From Linnemannia schmuckeri (lineage: Eukaryota > Mortierellomycota > Mortierellomycetes > Mortierellales > Mortierellaceae), in the NCBI GenBank assembly GCA_029449235.1, contig JANATG010000008.1, positions 372,001 to 436,000 of the forward strand: a DNA stretch of 64,000 nucleotides, given 5' to 3'. Both the position numbers and the translations under genes were made by a program. Positions within the stretch are counted from its first letter, which is position 1, and each line of letters begins with the position of its first letter. The notes below the pieces were generated by a model that made no database searches, was not told where the DNA came from, and was given only the letters and a program-made list of their open reading frames with translations. Below, one piece after another: positions 35,632-46,253 of this stretch.

Positions 35632-38105
35632 ATGGACTCTGCGTCGCCCGCCTTCGACCCTGACGCGCTCACCTATCGAAGCTTCCTGCCTCGCTCGCAA
35701 CACCCTTCCTCCTCCTCCTCACCGTCAATCTCCACAGTACCAACCTTCCCAGAACTGACCCTGCTGCAACAGGAACTCCAGCACTTGTCCGATAAGGCTA
35801 ACCACCGATATGATCGCTACAGCAACGAACTTTTGAAATTGGAAGGCGGACCAGCATTGTTGGCTCAGGCGCAGTCCAAGGAATCGTCCGTTACGTCTAC
35901 ACCCAACGCCCTTACGCCAACTTCTGCTGCATTCAACACAAGTACTCAAGGAGGCGCTGGAGGAAACGCGGCATCTGCTACTGCCAGTGCGTCAGCAATC
36001 TCCGCTGCTGTCAGGACCAACAGCGCTTCACCTGTCACAGCCTCGCCTTCGTCATTCTCGAGTAGTGCTGCTCGTGCTGGAGGTGCCGCCAGTACGACGG
36101 GGACGACTCCTGCCGGTGGCAGTTCACCATCCATTGTCAAACTGGGTGTTGTCACATTGAAGCTCAAGCGATCCGACGCAACAGGTGCGCACCTTAACTT
36201 TGTTGTGGCAAAGGAATTTGTTTCTATAATCGTGGCTCCATATCAAAGAAAGCTAACACACTGAATTCCCGCAAAAATTATAGAGGATGAACCACACACG
36301 ATATCAACACCTAATACCATTAAGATTCGAACAGGAACGCCTTCGTAAGTGTTTGCGATGACTAGACTTCGCTTGTCTGGTAGTATTGAAACGTGCCAAG
36401 GACTCACCATATTCATGAACCTCATACTTACGTAGGTCGGCGCAGGATGGATCCACAAAGAAAAAGAAGAAACGTGAGGTTGACGAAGACAGTGAATATT
36501 CAGAGGATGATCGAGGTATATATCCTTGCCGTCTCTTTGAGATTGTGTCTCGGGTCATCGACAGCTATTTATTACAATCGCATATTTACCGTATTTGATT
36601 CTATCGTTTCATAGCAGTGCCACTACCAAAGGTGAAGAGGAGTGATGATTTTGCGACGGTTAAGGCAGGAAGGAGCGCGTCGCCACAACCTGTCAAGCCG
36701 ACCAACAATCGAAACAATACACCCAAGGCAAATCAGGTATATAATTCTTCATCTCGTAGACCATTGAGGAGTTATGGCCTCAATGAATCATCTAATCCTT
36801 GCGTTTCATTTTCCATCTGTACCAAATGTAGAATCGAACTGGCGATAAGGCGCACTCAGGGTCACACCAAAAGAAGAAGAAGAATGATCACCCAACGGAA
36901 AAGACACAAAAGCCACCACCAAAGGCCCAAGAGGTCCAGGAGGATTTTTCCAAGGTCAAAGTCGCTAATCAGATCCCTATTCAAACATTCTGGACATCGA
37001 TGGATCCATATTTCCGCCCCTTTACTGAGTCTGACCGGAATGTCCTGGAAGAGCAGCCAGAGACCGACCAGGTGACGCCATTAATGATTCCTCCTCTTGG
37101 ACGACACTACCAGGATGTTTGGGCTGAGGAAGACAGATCGTTGCTTCCATTTGACGGATATGAGTCTCGCCGGAACTCTGTCGATTCCATCAAGGAGCCA
37201 GGGCCATCCCGAAATACTGTCTATAACCAGCCCTTTGAACTTACAGATGAAAACATTGATCAGGACGAAGTCTCTTGCGGGCCTTTGACAGAGCGTATAA
37301 TCTGCTCTTTGATCTCTGAGGAGGTTGCGGATGCTAAAGACTTTGCACAGGACGAAGATACACCAGGGACATTGCCATCACCAGCAGCCACGCAGTCGAA
37401 CGCCAGGAACTATGCAGAACTTGAGGAGCGAATCAAGCGCGAGTTGCGTTACATTGGACTACTCGGCAATGAAGAGGTAATTGCCTTGAACTTAGTTTTA
37501 TGAGAGGTGGATGTAATTTGTATATATGCTGGTTGTTGGCTAACTATGTCCTCATTTTTCTTTTGACAATGCTAGATTAACTGGGATGCTAGAGAAGATG
37601 ACGAGATCAGCATAACGCTTCGCTCACTCCAGAAGGAGTTGAGGGATGTGATGAAGGTGAACAGGAGCAGGAAGCAAAAGTTGCTGGGCCTGGTCAACAA
37701 CCATCTCGCCTACCAAGAGTACAATGCCATCCTGGATGATCTTGACAAGCAGGTCGAACAAGGCTACCTCAAGCGCTTCGTACGTGTTCACACTGTTGGG
37801 CACTTCTGCTTCCTGAAGGCGATTTGCACTCAATTTTTCGGTGTTGCTGACACTCCTATTTTTTTTAACGTGCAAAACAATAGCGCATGACAAAGTCTAA
37901 GAAGAAAAAGACGTCAACACCTAAGGCACTTTCGGAGAACGCGCTGAGTGCGATGGACCGACGGAAGCGATTTGTCCAGGGAGTCGGACCTATCTTTCCT
38001 CCTGAAAACTATACCATTCCAACCAAATCGATTTATCAGGATGAAGTTCAGCCCAAGCCTTCCAGCACGCCTCTCACTTATCGGCAATTGAACGGGTTGC
38101 CCTAG
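35632..38105 (+). CDS. NGG1: SAGA-complex adapter ADA3/TADA3 (NGG1)
   Basis: Seven exons (35632-36184, 36284-36344, 36436-36515, 36615-36736, 36832-37476, 37576-37779, 37884-38105) give 628 residues. The N-terminal ~80 residues are helical (LLQQELQHLSDKANHRYDR), then Ser/Ala-rich linker and a Lys-rich patch (STKKKKKREV). The conserved ADA3 C-terminal domain includes FWTSMDPYFRPFTESD, ELEERIKRELRYIGLL, INWDAREDDEISITLRSLQK, KLLGLVNNHLAYQEY and LDKQVEQGYLKRF, followed by the basic KSKKKK tail. It would bridge the Gcn5-Ada2 acetyltransferase module in SAGA/ADA complexes. All introns are 91-107 nt. Convergent with YOS1. Confidence 0.9.
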
Positions 38106-38650
38106 TGATAGGATAGAAATGTCCTGTTCGCATTTGGTATCATGCGTTCCTCGTTTCTCTTCTACTCTATTTTTCTTTTTACACTTTCATTTTCGCTTGC
38201 CTTGCACTTGCACCTTTACATTCAGTCCCCCCCACACGTTTCTAGTGATAATCTTACTCTTTTGCACTCACTTCCATCCTAACGCTAATGCCCTCCATCA
38301 CCATACTTACTCTCTCCTTACACCTCCTTCCTCGTCATCTCTCTTTTTACTTTTTTCGTTCGTTCCTGTTGCTTCTCTCCTATCTTGTCTCCATTAGCTC
38401 TTTGCCATTAGCACATCTCCTGTAAAATAAATCCCTTCTCTGAAACGACGCCGCTATCCATTGCTGTACATGATGCTTGTGATCTTTTCCTGTCTTTCTA
38501 TTTCGTTGTTATGTTGTGCTAACCTTTTTACGATGTTGGGGTAATCATGTCAGTATGTGTTTATTGTAGATCGAAGATTCCTGATATATATTTTGTGAGT
38601 GCGGGCATGAGTTGTGTTGAGCTGAAAGCAAAAAAAGTGAAAGAGGTCCT
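38106..38650. other. Convergent intergenic region ADA3 / YOS1
   Basis: 545 bases, pyrimidine-rich after the ADA3 stop. AAAATAAATCCC near 38424 is a possible poly(A) signal. No gene is seen. Confidence 0.4.
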
Positions 38651-39231
38651 CTATCCGAGGATGACGAGGTAGAGGATTGCCACAATGTTGAGGCCGATCA
38701 GAGGAACTAAATAATAAATTTGGCAAATTGAGAAAGAGTGTTGTGTTAGTTGGATCAAAGATGCTTTCGACAGAACACAGGAAGGTTTCCTTTTCGCCGA
38801 GAGTAGGGTTTCTATTTTTGTAGAAGCGGCGACGACGAAGGGAAGGAGGTAAGGGAAAGGCTTACTTCTCATTAATGTCCTGACAGCAGAGATCAAGTTG
38901 ACGAGTCTGGCCTTGATGGATTCTTGACCGTATGGGTCGGCGACCTGGCGTCCCCAGCCAACTATTTTGTTCAGCGTTTAAAAAGCGAGACAAACGCGAG
39001 AGATGAGTGTATGAGCGAGTGGGTAACTGAGGATACGAAGCGATTTAAGGTGTCGGCATAAGTGTCGAAAGAGAGTTATATGAGTTGAGCAGAGGGTATC
39101 GAAGAGAAAAGCGAGAGTGGAAAGAGGTGTGAGGGAGTACTTTTTGCGAGGAAGCGGTCTTCGTTGAGGATGGCGATGGCATTGATGAAGATGAGCATGA
39201 CCTCGAGGAGGCCGAAGATACCGATAGCCAT
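38651..39231 (-). CDS. YOS1: YOS1 / IER3IP1 small ER-Golgi membrane protein
   Basis: Three exons (39231-39141, 38961-38866, 38706-38651) give 80 residues, the usual size of this family. There are two hydrophobic segments: an N-terminal GIFGLLEVMLIFINAIAIL followed by the family signature NEDRFLAKIGWGRQ, and a C-terminal IPLIGLNIVAILYLVILG. The middle ESIKARLVNLISAVRTLMR matches the conserved loop. Yos1 binds Yip1 and Yif1 and is required for ER-to-Golgi vesicle transport. It shares a divergent promoter with the CASC3-like gene. Confidence 0.93.
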
Positions 39232-39923
39232 TGTTCTGTATGTGTAGGTGAGTGTGTGAGTGTGTTGGTATGGGAGTCGTGTGCGCTGGTATAGAGGAGT
39301 GAGGTGAGGGATGTGAGTGGAGAAGAAGAGGAGGAGGGGCGGAGGAGCAAACGAATGAATGCAAGAGTGCAACGACCAAAGGGATCATCGTGGCGCGACC
39401 GTCTCGTTCATGAAAGGTGTCACGTGCAGACATGTATATATGTGGTCGCCAAAGGAACAAAGTCCAAATTTGGCCTTTGAGAGAGCAAAGTAGCCAAAGG
39501 AGCAAAATCAACGACGCAGCGACGCGCGCCCTTTTTTTATTTGAGAGAGTAAGAGAAAGAGAGGAGTTTCTTTTGCCTTCTTTTTCTTTCCTTTTCTTTC
39601 TTTACCCTCCTTTTCCTTCCTTCATCCCACCTCCCCTTTCTCCATCCGCACACGTCATTACTTTCTCTACTTTCTCTTTCGTATTGCTTCTCTTTTTTCG
39701 TTCTCACTACTGCTTCACTTTCTCTCCTTCTCTGCCTTCGTTCATTGTCCGCACGTTATCACACCCGTTTGTTCGTTTTTACTTTCCACTCGTACTGCTT
39801 CATTTGAACAACAAAAAAACAACAAAGCAAAAAAAAAAAAAAATAGCCAAAAGGTCGATCATTGCCCTTTCACATTACTCTAAAACAAAACAAAAAACAA
39901 TCACCCAAAAAACACATCACAGT
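39232..39923. promoter_or_regulatory. Divergent promoter region YOS1 / CASC3-like gene
   Basis: About 690 bases. Purine/pyrimidine asymmetry switches in the middle, and the right part (39550-39780) is C/T-rich. An A-rich leader with AACAAAAAAACAAC precedes the ATG at 39924. A CACGTG E-box lies at 39421-39426. No gene is seen. Confidence 0.4.
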
Positions 39924-42900
39924 ATGCAGCAAGCAGTCAAGACTACCCCTACCGAGAACAACGCTTCTCCTCCAGTCTCCTCGGAAAACTCGTCCAAGAC
40001 CACGACGACCCCTCTCGTCCAGGATAACAAAGGCCCTTCTTCGTCTTCCAAGGATCGCCAAAGCCGTCGTCGCAGCGCAGATAACAAGGACTCCAATTCA
40101 CACTCTTCGACTACTATGACGACAGCAAACCACAGTGCCACACAATCAATAACAGCGACAACTACCACAACGAGAACCACAGAAACAGCAACAGCAGGAA
40201 CAGCAACTACAGAGACGAACACGGGAGAGACTGTCAAGAGATCAAGCAAGAAGGCTGGCCGATCCAAGAAATTGGTGGCACGTCGTGGCCCGCGACGATC
40301 AGGTGGAGAGGAGGCGATTGAACTCGCCGTCAGTAGTTCGGACGACGACGAGGATCATCGCGGTGGTGGACGCGCATCGAGTGCCTCCGATACCGACGAT
40401 CCTGACTCGGAGGAGGAGGCCGACTTGCAGATCAAAAAGTTGGCTCTCGAGAAATTGTCGTTGGAGCGCAAGGACGATCGCCCCCCAACGTCGAAATCGA
40501 CACCTTCTCGTAAACAACAACAACAACAACAACAGCAACAACAACAAGGTCGTAATACGCCATTGCAGGAGGGTCCTTCGACTTTGATTCACAATCGCGA
40601 CTCGGCCCCAGCGTCACCAACACCCACCCCCTCTTCGCCTGCGCCTTCGTCATCCAAAAAGAAGCGCAACAGGAAGAACAAGAATAATACCAGTCAGTCG
40701 ACCGAGCAGCAGGAAAATTCACAGAGTCAAAAACCGTCAACTCAGGCCGACGCTCCCACCACATCCACTGCGACCACCACCACTCCATCCAGCAGCACTG
40801 TGCCAACCTCTGTCTCTTCCCATCAGCCCCATCAACCCTCCGATGTTAAGTTCAATTCTAAGGCAAACAAGCGTCTCTCCAAGCAAGGATTAATCTCTTC
40901 GCCAAAGACAAATACCGGCTCTCCCTCGCCTGCCAAGGAGCTGGACCTTGACTCGGCTACAGGAGATTGGGGTGACTCGCCCATGCCAGAGGCAACGACT
41001 AAGGTGGACTCTGTTTCGTCCGAGACACAGCCTCAGCGACCCAACAGCAACAATAATCCCACCAACCACCTTCACTCCGCTGCGCATCAAGGTCGTCCAG
41101 TGTCACGCGGACGCGGAGGAAGAGCTGCGGTGGAAGCTAGAGTCGAGTACCGCAAAAAACTGGCAGAAGATCCGAGCTTTGTTCCCCATCTCGGAGAGTT
41201 CTGGGGTCATGATGATCGGTACAGAGGAGCAGGACTGAAAAACTTTGGTGACCGTGGCAACTTCCGTGGTCGCTTTATGGGAAGGTGTGTATTTGTTTCA
41301 TGTTTTTACTTTGTATTGATATCGTTTTCGCTTTTCACACGGTTTGCTTGTTGAAAAGGATTTCTCCTTTGTTCCCTATCGCTTCTCAGAACTTTGTGGC
41401 ACTGACATCAAGTGCTCCTTTTTTTTCTTGATTTTTTTTTCTAGGGGAGGATTTACTCGAGGCGGAATGGTCCAGGGTGCTCCAAGGACTTCCTTCAGGA
41501 ACGAATCAGAGGCGGGTGTCAACCCCGAGTCCCAGCAACCAGAGTCGGACGACAAGGAGAGTGCCTCAGCCAAGCCCAAGTCTGACCGATGGAGCCACGA
41601 TGGGTTTGACCAGTTGATGAAGGTGCAGGAGAGAAGTTACCGCCACCAAAGGAACGATTCCAGACCCCGCTCCATGCACGGAAAAGTAAGAGCACTGGGA
41701 TTTTTTTTTGTTTTGTTATCGTTGCTTACTGCACGTGCTGTCCTGAAAAAAACCTGTGCCTTTCTCTATGATTTAACCTAATAAACATCCCGTCATTGCT
41801 TCGTTTCCCGAACCCTCTAGCCTCCCGGAGCTCCTTTGTCGCGCACTGCATCCAGTAACCCAGGACCTCAAAACGCTTCATCGGGAACTGCTACACCTCC
41901 AACATCCACCAACAGTGAAACGCGCCCGGACTCAAAGGACGACACTGCTGCCCCCAAGAGCGGGAACACTCCCTCCAAGAAGGCTGACAAGACCGATAAG
42001 ACAGACAAGGTGGAAAAGACAGCCAAGACGGATAGTAAGGCTGAAAAGGCAGACAACAAGCTTGAAAAGGCCGGCAATAAGACTGAGAAGGCAGGAAAGT
42101 CAGAGAAGGCCGACAAGACAGATAGGGTTGACAAGACAGACAAGGCAGACAAGGACGAGAAGTCAGACAAGGAAGCGACATCAAGTGCTACTGCTCCTTC
42201 CTCTACCAAAACTGCCGATTCTCAAACAGCCAAGTCTCAGGATGAATCTGCCACTCAGACAGGATCACCCGCACCTTCAACAAAAGGAGAGCGACCCCGC
42301 TCCTCAGCCCAGTTTGGAGAGAAGGATGTCAAGAGAGCCTCTCGTCTCTTGCACTCTGCTCTTCCCAAACCCTCGCCCAAGGCTGCCGTAGCAGATGCTG
42401 CTAACCAACCCGCCAGCGATGTCAATGGATCCACGGGAGCGGCCAATGCTGAAGCCCCTGCGCAAGGAAACGCTCCTGCCATCTCTAACGACAAGCAGGA
42501 GTCAACTGGTCAGCCCAACTCCGCCAATCCCAAGTTCAGACAGACAATGCCTCAGAGCCAACCTCCAGCTCACTTTTCTGGATTCAGACCCCAGTTCATC
42601 CCTGGCAACTTTTCGAGCCGTGGACGTGGTCGTGGACAGTTCCATCCCGGACACCCTGCCAACTTTGGTCACCGAGGAGGCCACCACGGCGGCTTTTATG
42701 GACACCACCAACATCATCATCATCAGTTCCAGCACCAACATCAGCATCAGCATCAGAACCACAAGGTTGCTCAGCCATTGTCTAACTCTTCAGCATCAGT
42801 GAACGATGAGAGTACCAAGACAGGAAACGCTGGCGAGGAGACTGAGGCGGGTGAGGCGAACGGATTCCAGAAGTCCAACGGAGAGCGTCAGGAAAGCGAG

Positions 42901-43675
42901 AATGCCAAGGCTGCCCCAGTCGAGGTCAAGGACACGGCTGAAGAGGCCAAGGAGACAACTTCTGCTCCCACCTCAAAGTCACTCAAAACAGGTAAGATGG
43001 CTTTTATAAACAAAGTATTTTATAGCAATGCGGTTTTCGGTATCTAATAGTGATGTTGACTAACGCTCTACTCTTATATCGTGTTCCATAATACTAGCTA
43101 TCAATGCCGCCCCATTCAAGCCCTCGGCGCCCTTTGTCCCTACACAGCCTTCAGAGGAAGAGGCCAACGCTCAGGAAGAGTACTATGAGGAGGGGTATGG
43201 CTCAGAAGGCTATTACTACGACCCCCAGCAGCAAATGGCACAGCCCATGTACTATTACTACTACCCTCCCATGGGAATGTCGAGCGGTGGACCCGGATCA
43301 GCGCCAGTTTCGATGCCTATGGGAATGCCTATGGGCATGCCAATGGGTGGCCCTATGCCTGGTCAGCCCTATATGGCTCCGATGTACTACGATGCAGCTG
43401 GTGTCCCGGTCTCTGGACCCGCACCCCCTGCTGTCAGCTCTGCTGCAGCACCTGTTGCAGGCCCGAACGGCGAGATGATGATGATGATGGTGCCGGCTGA
43501 GGACTATAACCAGTTTTATTACTACCCACCCACGATGTACTACCCCCCTCAGCAACCACATCCTCACCAGCACCAACCTAACCATCACCACCATCATCAT
43601 CCTCAACAGCATCTTCAGCACCAACACTCCACTCCCACCTCCCAGCCAGCTCTAGCACACCAGACGCAGGCTTAA
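39924..43675 (+). CDS. CASC3: Barentsz/CASC3 (MLN51)-like exon-junction-complex protein
   Basis: Four exons (39924-41284, 41445-41685, 41821-42991, 43098-43675) give 1,116 residues, nearly all disordered. The Btz (SELOR) motif is split in the usual two halves: EDPSFVPHLGEFWGHDDR at about residue 415 and DRWSHDGFDQLM at about residue 500, with an Arg/Gly-rich RGNFRGRFMGRGGF linker. In animals these halves wrap eIF4A3 and hold the exon-junction complex on mRNA. Other features: poly-Gln (40516-40546), an RG-rich patch (GRPVSRGRGGR), a long Lys/Asp/Glu/Thr repeat (DKTDKTDKVEKTAKTD...) at ~690-750, His-rich and Met/Gly/Pro-rich tracts (MGMPMGMPMGMPMGG), and a PAM2-like INAAPFKPSAPFVP segment near residue 930 that could bind poly(A)-binding protein. 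The Btz call is strong; the PAM2 call is tentative. Confidence 0.82.
40510..40547 (+). repeat. CAA/CAG trinucleotide tract (poly-Gln) within the CASC3-like gene
   Basis: A run of CAA with interspersed CAG codons encodes about 12 glutamines. Such a tract is slippage-prone. Confidence 0.8.
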
Positions 43676-43682
43676 CCCTTTG

Positions 43683-43820
43683 CAAAAAAAAAAAAAAAAA
43701 AAAAAAAAAGCTTGCTCAAAAACTGACTACAAAATAAATATAAAGTGTCACTCTGTAACGCGTTGTGCATTTTTTTTTTTTATTTTTTATTTTTTTATTT
43801 TTTATTTTTTATTTTTATTT
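43683..43820. repeat. Homopolymer A run and ATTTTT-type simple repeat
   Basis: A 27-base A run starts 7 bases after the CASC3-like stop codon (43683-43709). A (ATTTTT)n-like tract follows at about 43771-43820. They lie between convergent genes. Confidence 0.8.
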
Positions 43821-43919
43821 TTTGAGTGTCTTGAGCCTCCACTGCCCCTGAATGTTCTTCGTTTTGACGTTGGGTCGAAGAGGGAGAAGAGAAAACAGTT
43901 TTTTTGTTTAGTGAGATGA

Positions 43920-45071
43920 CTATTGGCTGTCCTGGACAGGAGGGGCAACGCCCAGTTCCTTGCTCAATTGGATCTCGTATGCCTTCAACTGGGCCAACTC
44001 TGCTTGGAGCGACGCGCTCGCGACCTCGACCTGCAGTGTCGAACTGATCATCTCTGCCCACTTTGCCTCCAGCCTCTGCAATGACTCTGCCACGTCCATC
44101 TATTGCACAAAGCGAAGAATGTGAACGAGAAATACATCAGTATACATTGACAAATAATAAATGCCACTTATCACCGCACCTCAATAAACAATCATGAAGC
44201 TTTACCTGATCACGCTTTCGCAGCTTGTTGAGTTCCATGATCTCAGCCCTCTTCTCGTCAACAGCCTTCCTGAGCAATGACACATCATATTCCAACTGGT
44301 AGTTATGAATATTCCACGCATTGCCACCAAACTTCTGAACCAGCTCGAGGTTCAAGACGCGTTGGTTCTGATGTTCCAGTTGAGCGTTTGCGTTGTCCAG
44401 AGCCTTGAGCCATAACGCACGACCTTCGGGGAGTTCCTCTGATGCTGATGGCGTTATCGTTTCTGATGATGATGCGTTTGCTGTTGTTGTATTTGACGTT
44501 AGACTAGAAGAGGTGGTGGTGGTAGGAGGGTCAAGTTGGTAGCGGGAGAGGTCGAGGGCGGGGTCCATGGGTTTCCCTTTCCGGACGCGGTCAAGCTCCT
44601 GTTGGATGAGGGTGTTGGAAGAGAAAAGGTCCATGTCTGGGAAGCCGAGGGATGAGGGGTCCCGGGGTTTGGGCATTCTTTTCATCTCAGAGGCGATCAG
44701 TTTGTCGACCATGCTGCGAACGCCTTTAGTATTTGTAAGGAAAAGGCATAACTGTGTTAGTGGATGAGGCATCAATTGAGGACGGACTTGTCCTGTTCTT
44801 GGTATTTGCTTTCAATTGTTTAAAGAAGAAGAAGGGTGTTCCTTGCTTACCTGGCTCGTCAATCTGCTTGTCAACATCTAGAAGAGAGTAGAGGCGTGAT
44901 GAGTTGACATAGGGAGTGTTAGTTTCTTGAATGCCTTTTGCTTGAAATCACGATCAATAGTTTCGTAACTCTTTAGCGCGCAGTATCCACGGTCGTCTCC
45001 TTCAGAAAGTCCTGAGAATTCCAGTTGTCTCCCTTACATGGCAAGGCATCTAAGCTGACTTGTGAGTTCAT
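43920..45071 (-). CDS. BCAS2: BCAS2 / SPF27 (Prp19 spliceosome complex)
   Basis: Four exons (45071-45038, 44877-44851, 44723-44206, 44099-43920) give 252 residues. The N-terminal DALPYVDKQIDEPG followed by VRSMVDKLIASEM matches the conserved start of SPF27. Further matches are QQELDRVRKGKPMD, DNANAQLEHQNQRVLNLELV and FGGNAWNIHNYQLE. The C-terminal half is a long coiled coil (LRKAVDEKRAEIMELNKL, then ESLQRLEAKWAEMIS). A Ser/Thr-rich insert sits at ~105-130. The protein is a core of the Prp19/NTC complex that activates the spliceosome. The 27-nt second exon is very small but its phases fit. Divergent with bL33m. Confidence 0.92.
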
Positions 45072-45640
45072 GGTGGTGTTGTGGGTGTTGATTTTGGTTG
45101 TGAAGTGAAAAGTCAAAAGTGTGTGTGTGTGTAAGTTTCGTGGCGAAAGAAAAGGAAAGAGGCTGCTGTTCACCAGGAGCGCAGTCACGCTTTTTAAATA
45201 TCAACAAAACTTGTCCTGATCCCGAAGCTACAATCGTCTTTCTTTAACCTCAAAACACATCCCTCAAAAGTATGTCGGCAGTTAATCACAGCAGAGCAAC
45301 CACAGGAAGAAAAAAAAAACAATAACCTGGCGATAGCAGCGACAATTGACATGGAGATAAAGACCGAATGAAGGAGGAATGAGCTCGGAACCCTTGTTGT
45401 TGAGGAGAGGAAATTGATGATCACACAAAACACTTCAACTGTCTTAAACGCCAGTGATATTCAGGAACCAAAACATCTGATAGAACGCATCCTGCAAACA
45501 GCAATAGCAACAACAACATCAACTATCGGTAGACAGGGATGAAAGGGCAACGAAAATAACAGCACCATCCATCACCGCAGAAACTTCTACAAACGGGCGA
45601 CAGAGACAGACATGGCAGCATGAAATACCCTCCTCCATCT
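45072..45640. promoter_or_regulatory. Divergent promoter region BCAS2 / bL33m
   Basis: About 570 bases, with GTGTGTGTGTGT near 45120 and A-rich stretches. It probably also holds the 5' UTR of the bL33m gene. No other gene is seen. Confidence 0.35.
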
Positions 45641-46002
45641 AGTGCACACTTCTCTAACTACCTTCCTCTTGGTCTCGACCCTGTTACTGCCACCTCTCCT
45701 TTTAGTGGCCAAGAAAGCGAAAGCAAGAACTATCATTGTCAAGTTGTTGTCGACCGCCGGCACCGGTTTCTTTTATACCACCCGTCGTCCAAGGACCACT
45801 GCCAAGCTCTCCTTCATGAAGTTTGATCCCCGTGGTATGTTTTCCTTTCACTGTAATATGAGATTCGGCCAAACACGAATATTTTCAAGATGGCTCGATA
45901 CTAATACTACTCTCTCTCTTGCTTTTGTTTTTGATAACCAAAAAAAAAACAGCCAACCAGAACGTTCTTTTCAACGAGGCCAAGATCAACCGCCCCAACT
46001 AA
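45641..46002 (+). CDS. Mitochondrial ribosomal protein bL33m
   Basis: Coding sequence 45706-45834 and 45953-46002 reads AKKAKARTIIVKLLSTAGTG, then RRPRTTAKLSFMKFDP and NQNVLFNEAKINRPN, matching bL33 (yeast Mrpl39, human MRPL33) over its whole ~59-residue length. No ATG is present in frame at the start of the second exon. A TTTAG acceptor at 45701-45705 is followed by TGGCC, so an upstream exon ending in A would create ATG across the splice. CTA|GTGCAC at 45641 offers this, giving a 64-nt intron. An alternative ATG at 45612 (ATGGCAGCATGA) closes after three codons. Start confidence is low; family confidence is high. Confidence 0.8.
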
Positions 46003-46253
46003 AGAAAAACTAGCATAACAGCAAGGAAGGGTGAAAACGGATATGAACGGGATTCAACAGTAGCATTTCACAGGAGAAGAAATAGAGACCTTTTGTACGA
46101 TTTAGTAAAACGATGTAAATAACACACAAGACAGTGACAACCCCCTTTCCTCTCTTGGATGTGCACTGCAGGACAATGGCGGTCAGATTGACAAAATTCC
46201 TGTAACCGAGTCAAATCGTATTATTTTTATATTTTTATCAAAAAGAAGAAAGA

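Noticed and set aside
41868..42209. Minus-strand frame with Leu/Ser/Val-rich repeats opposite the CASC3-like gene
   Set aside because: It is the antisense of the Lys/Asp/Thr repeat region (AAG, GAC and ACA codons) and has no start context or domain.
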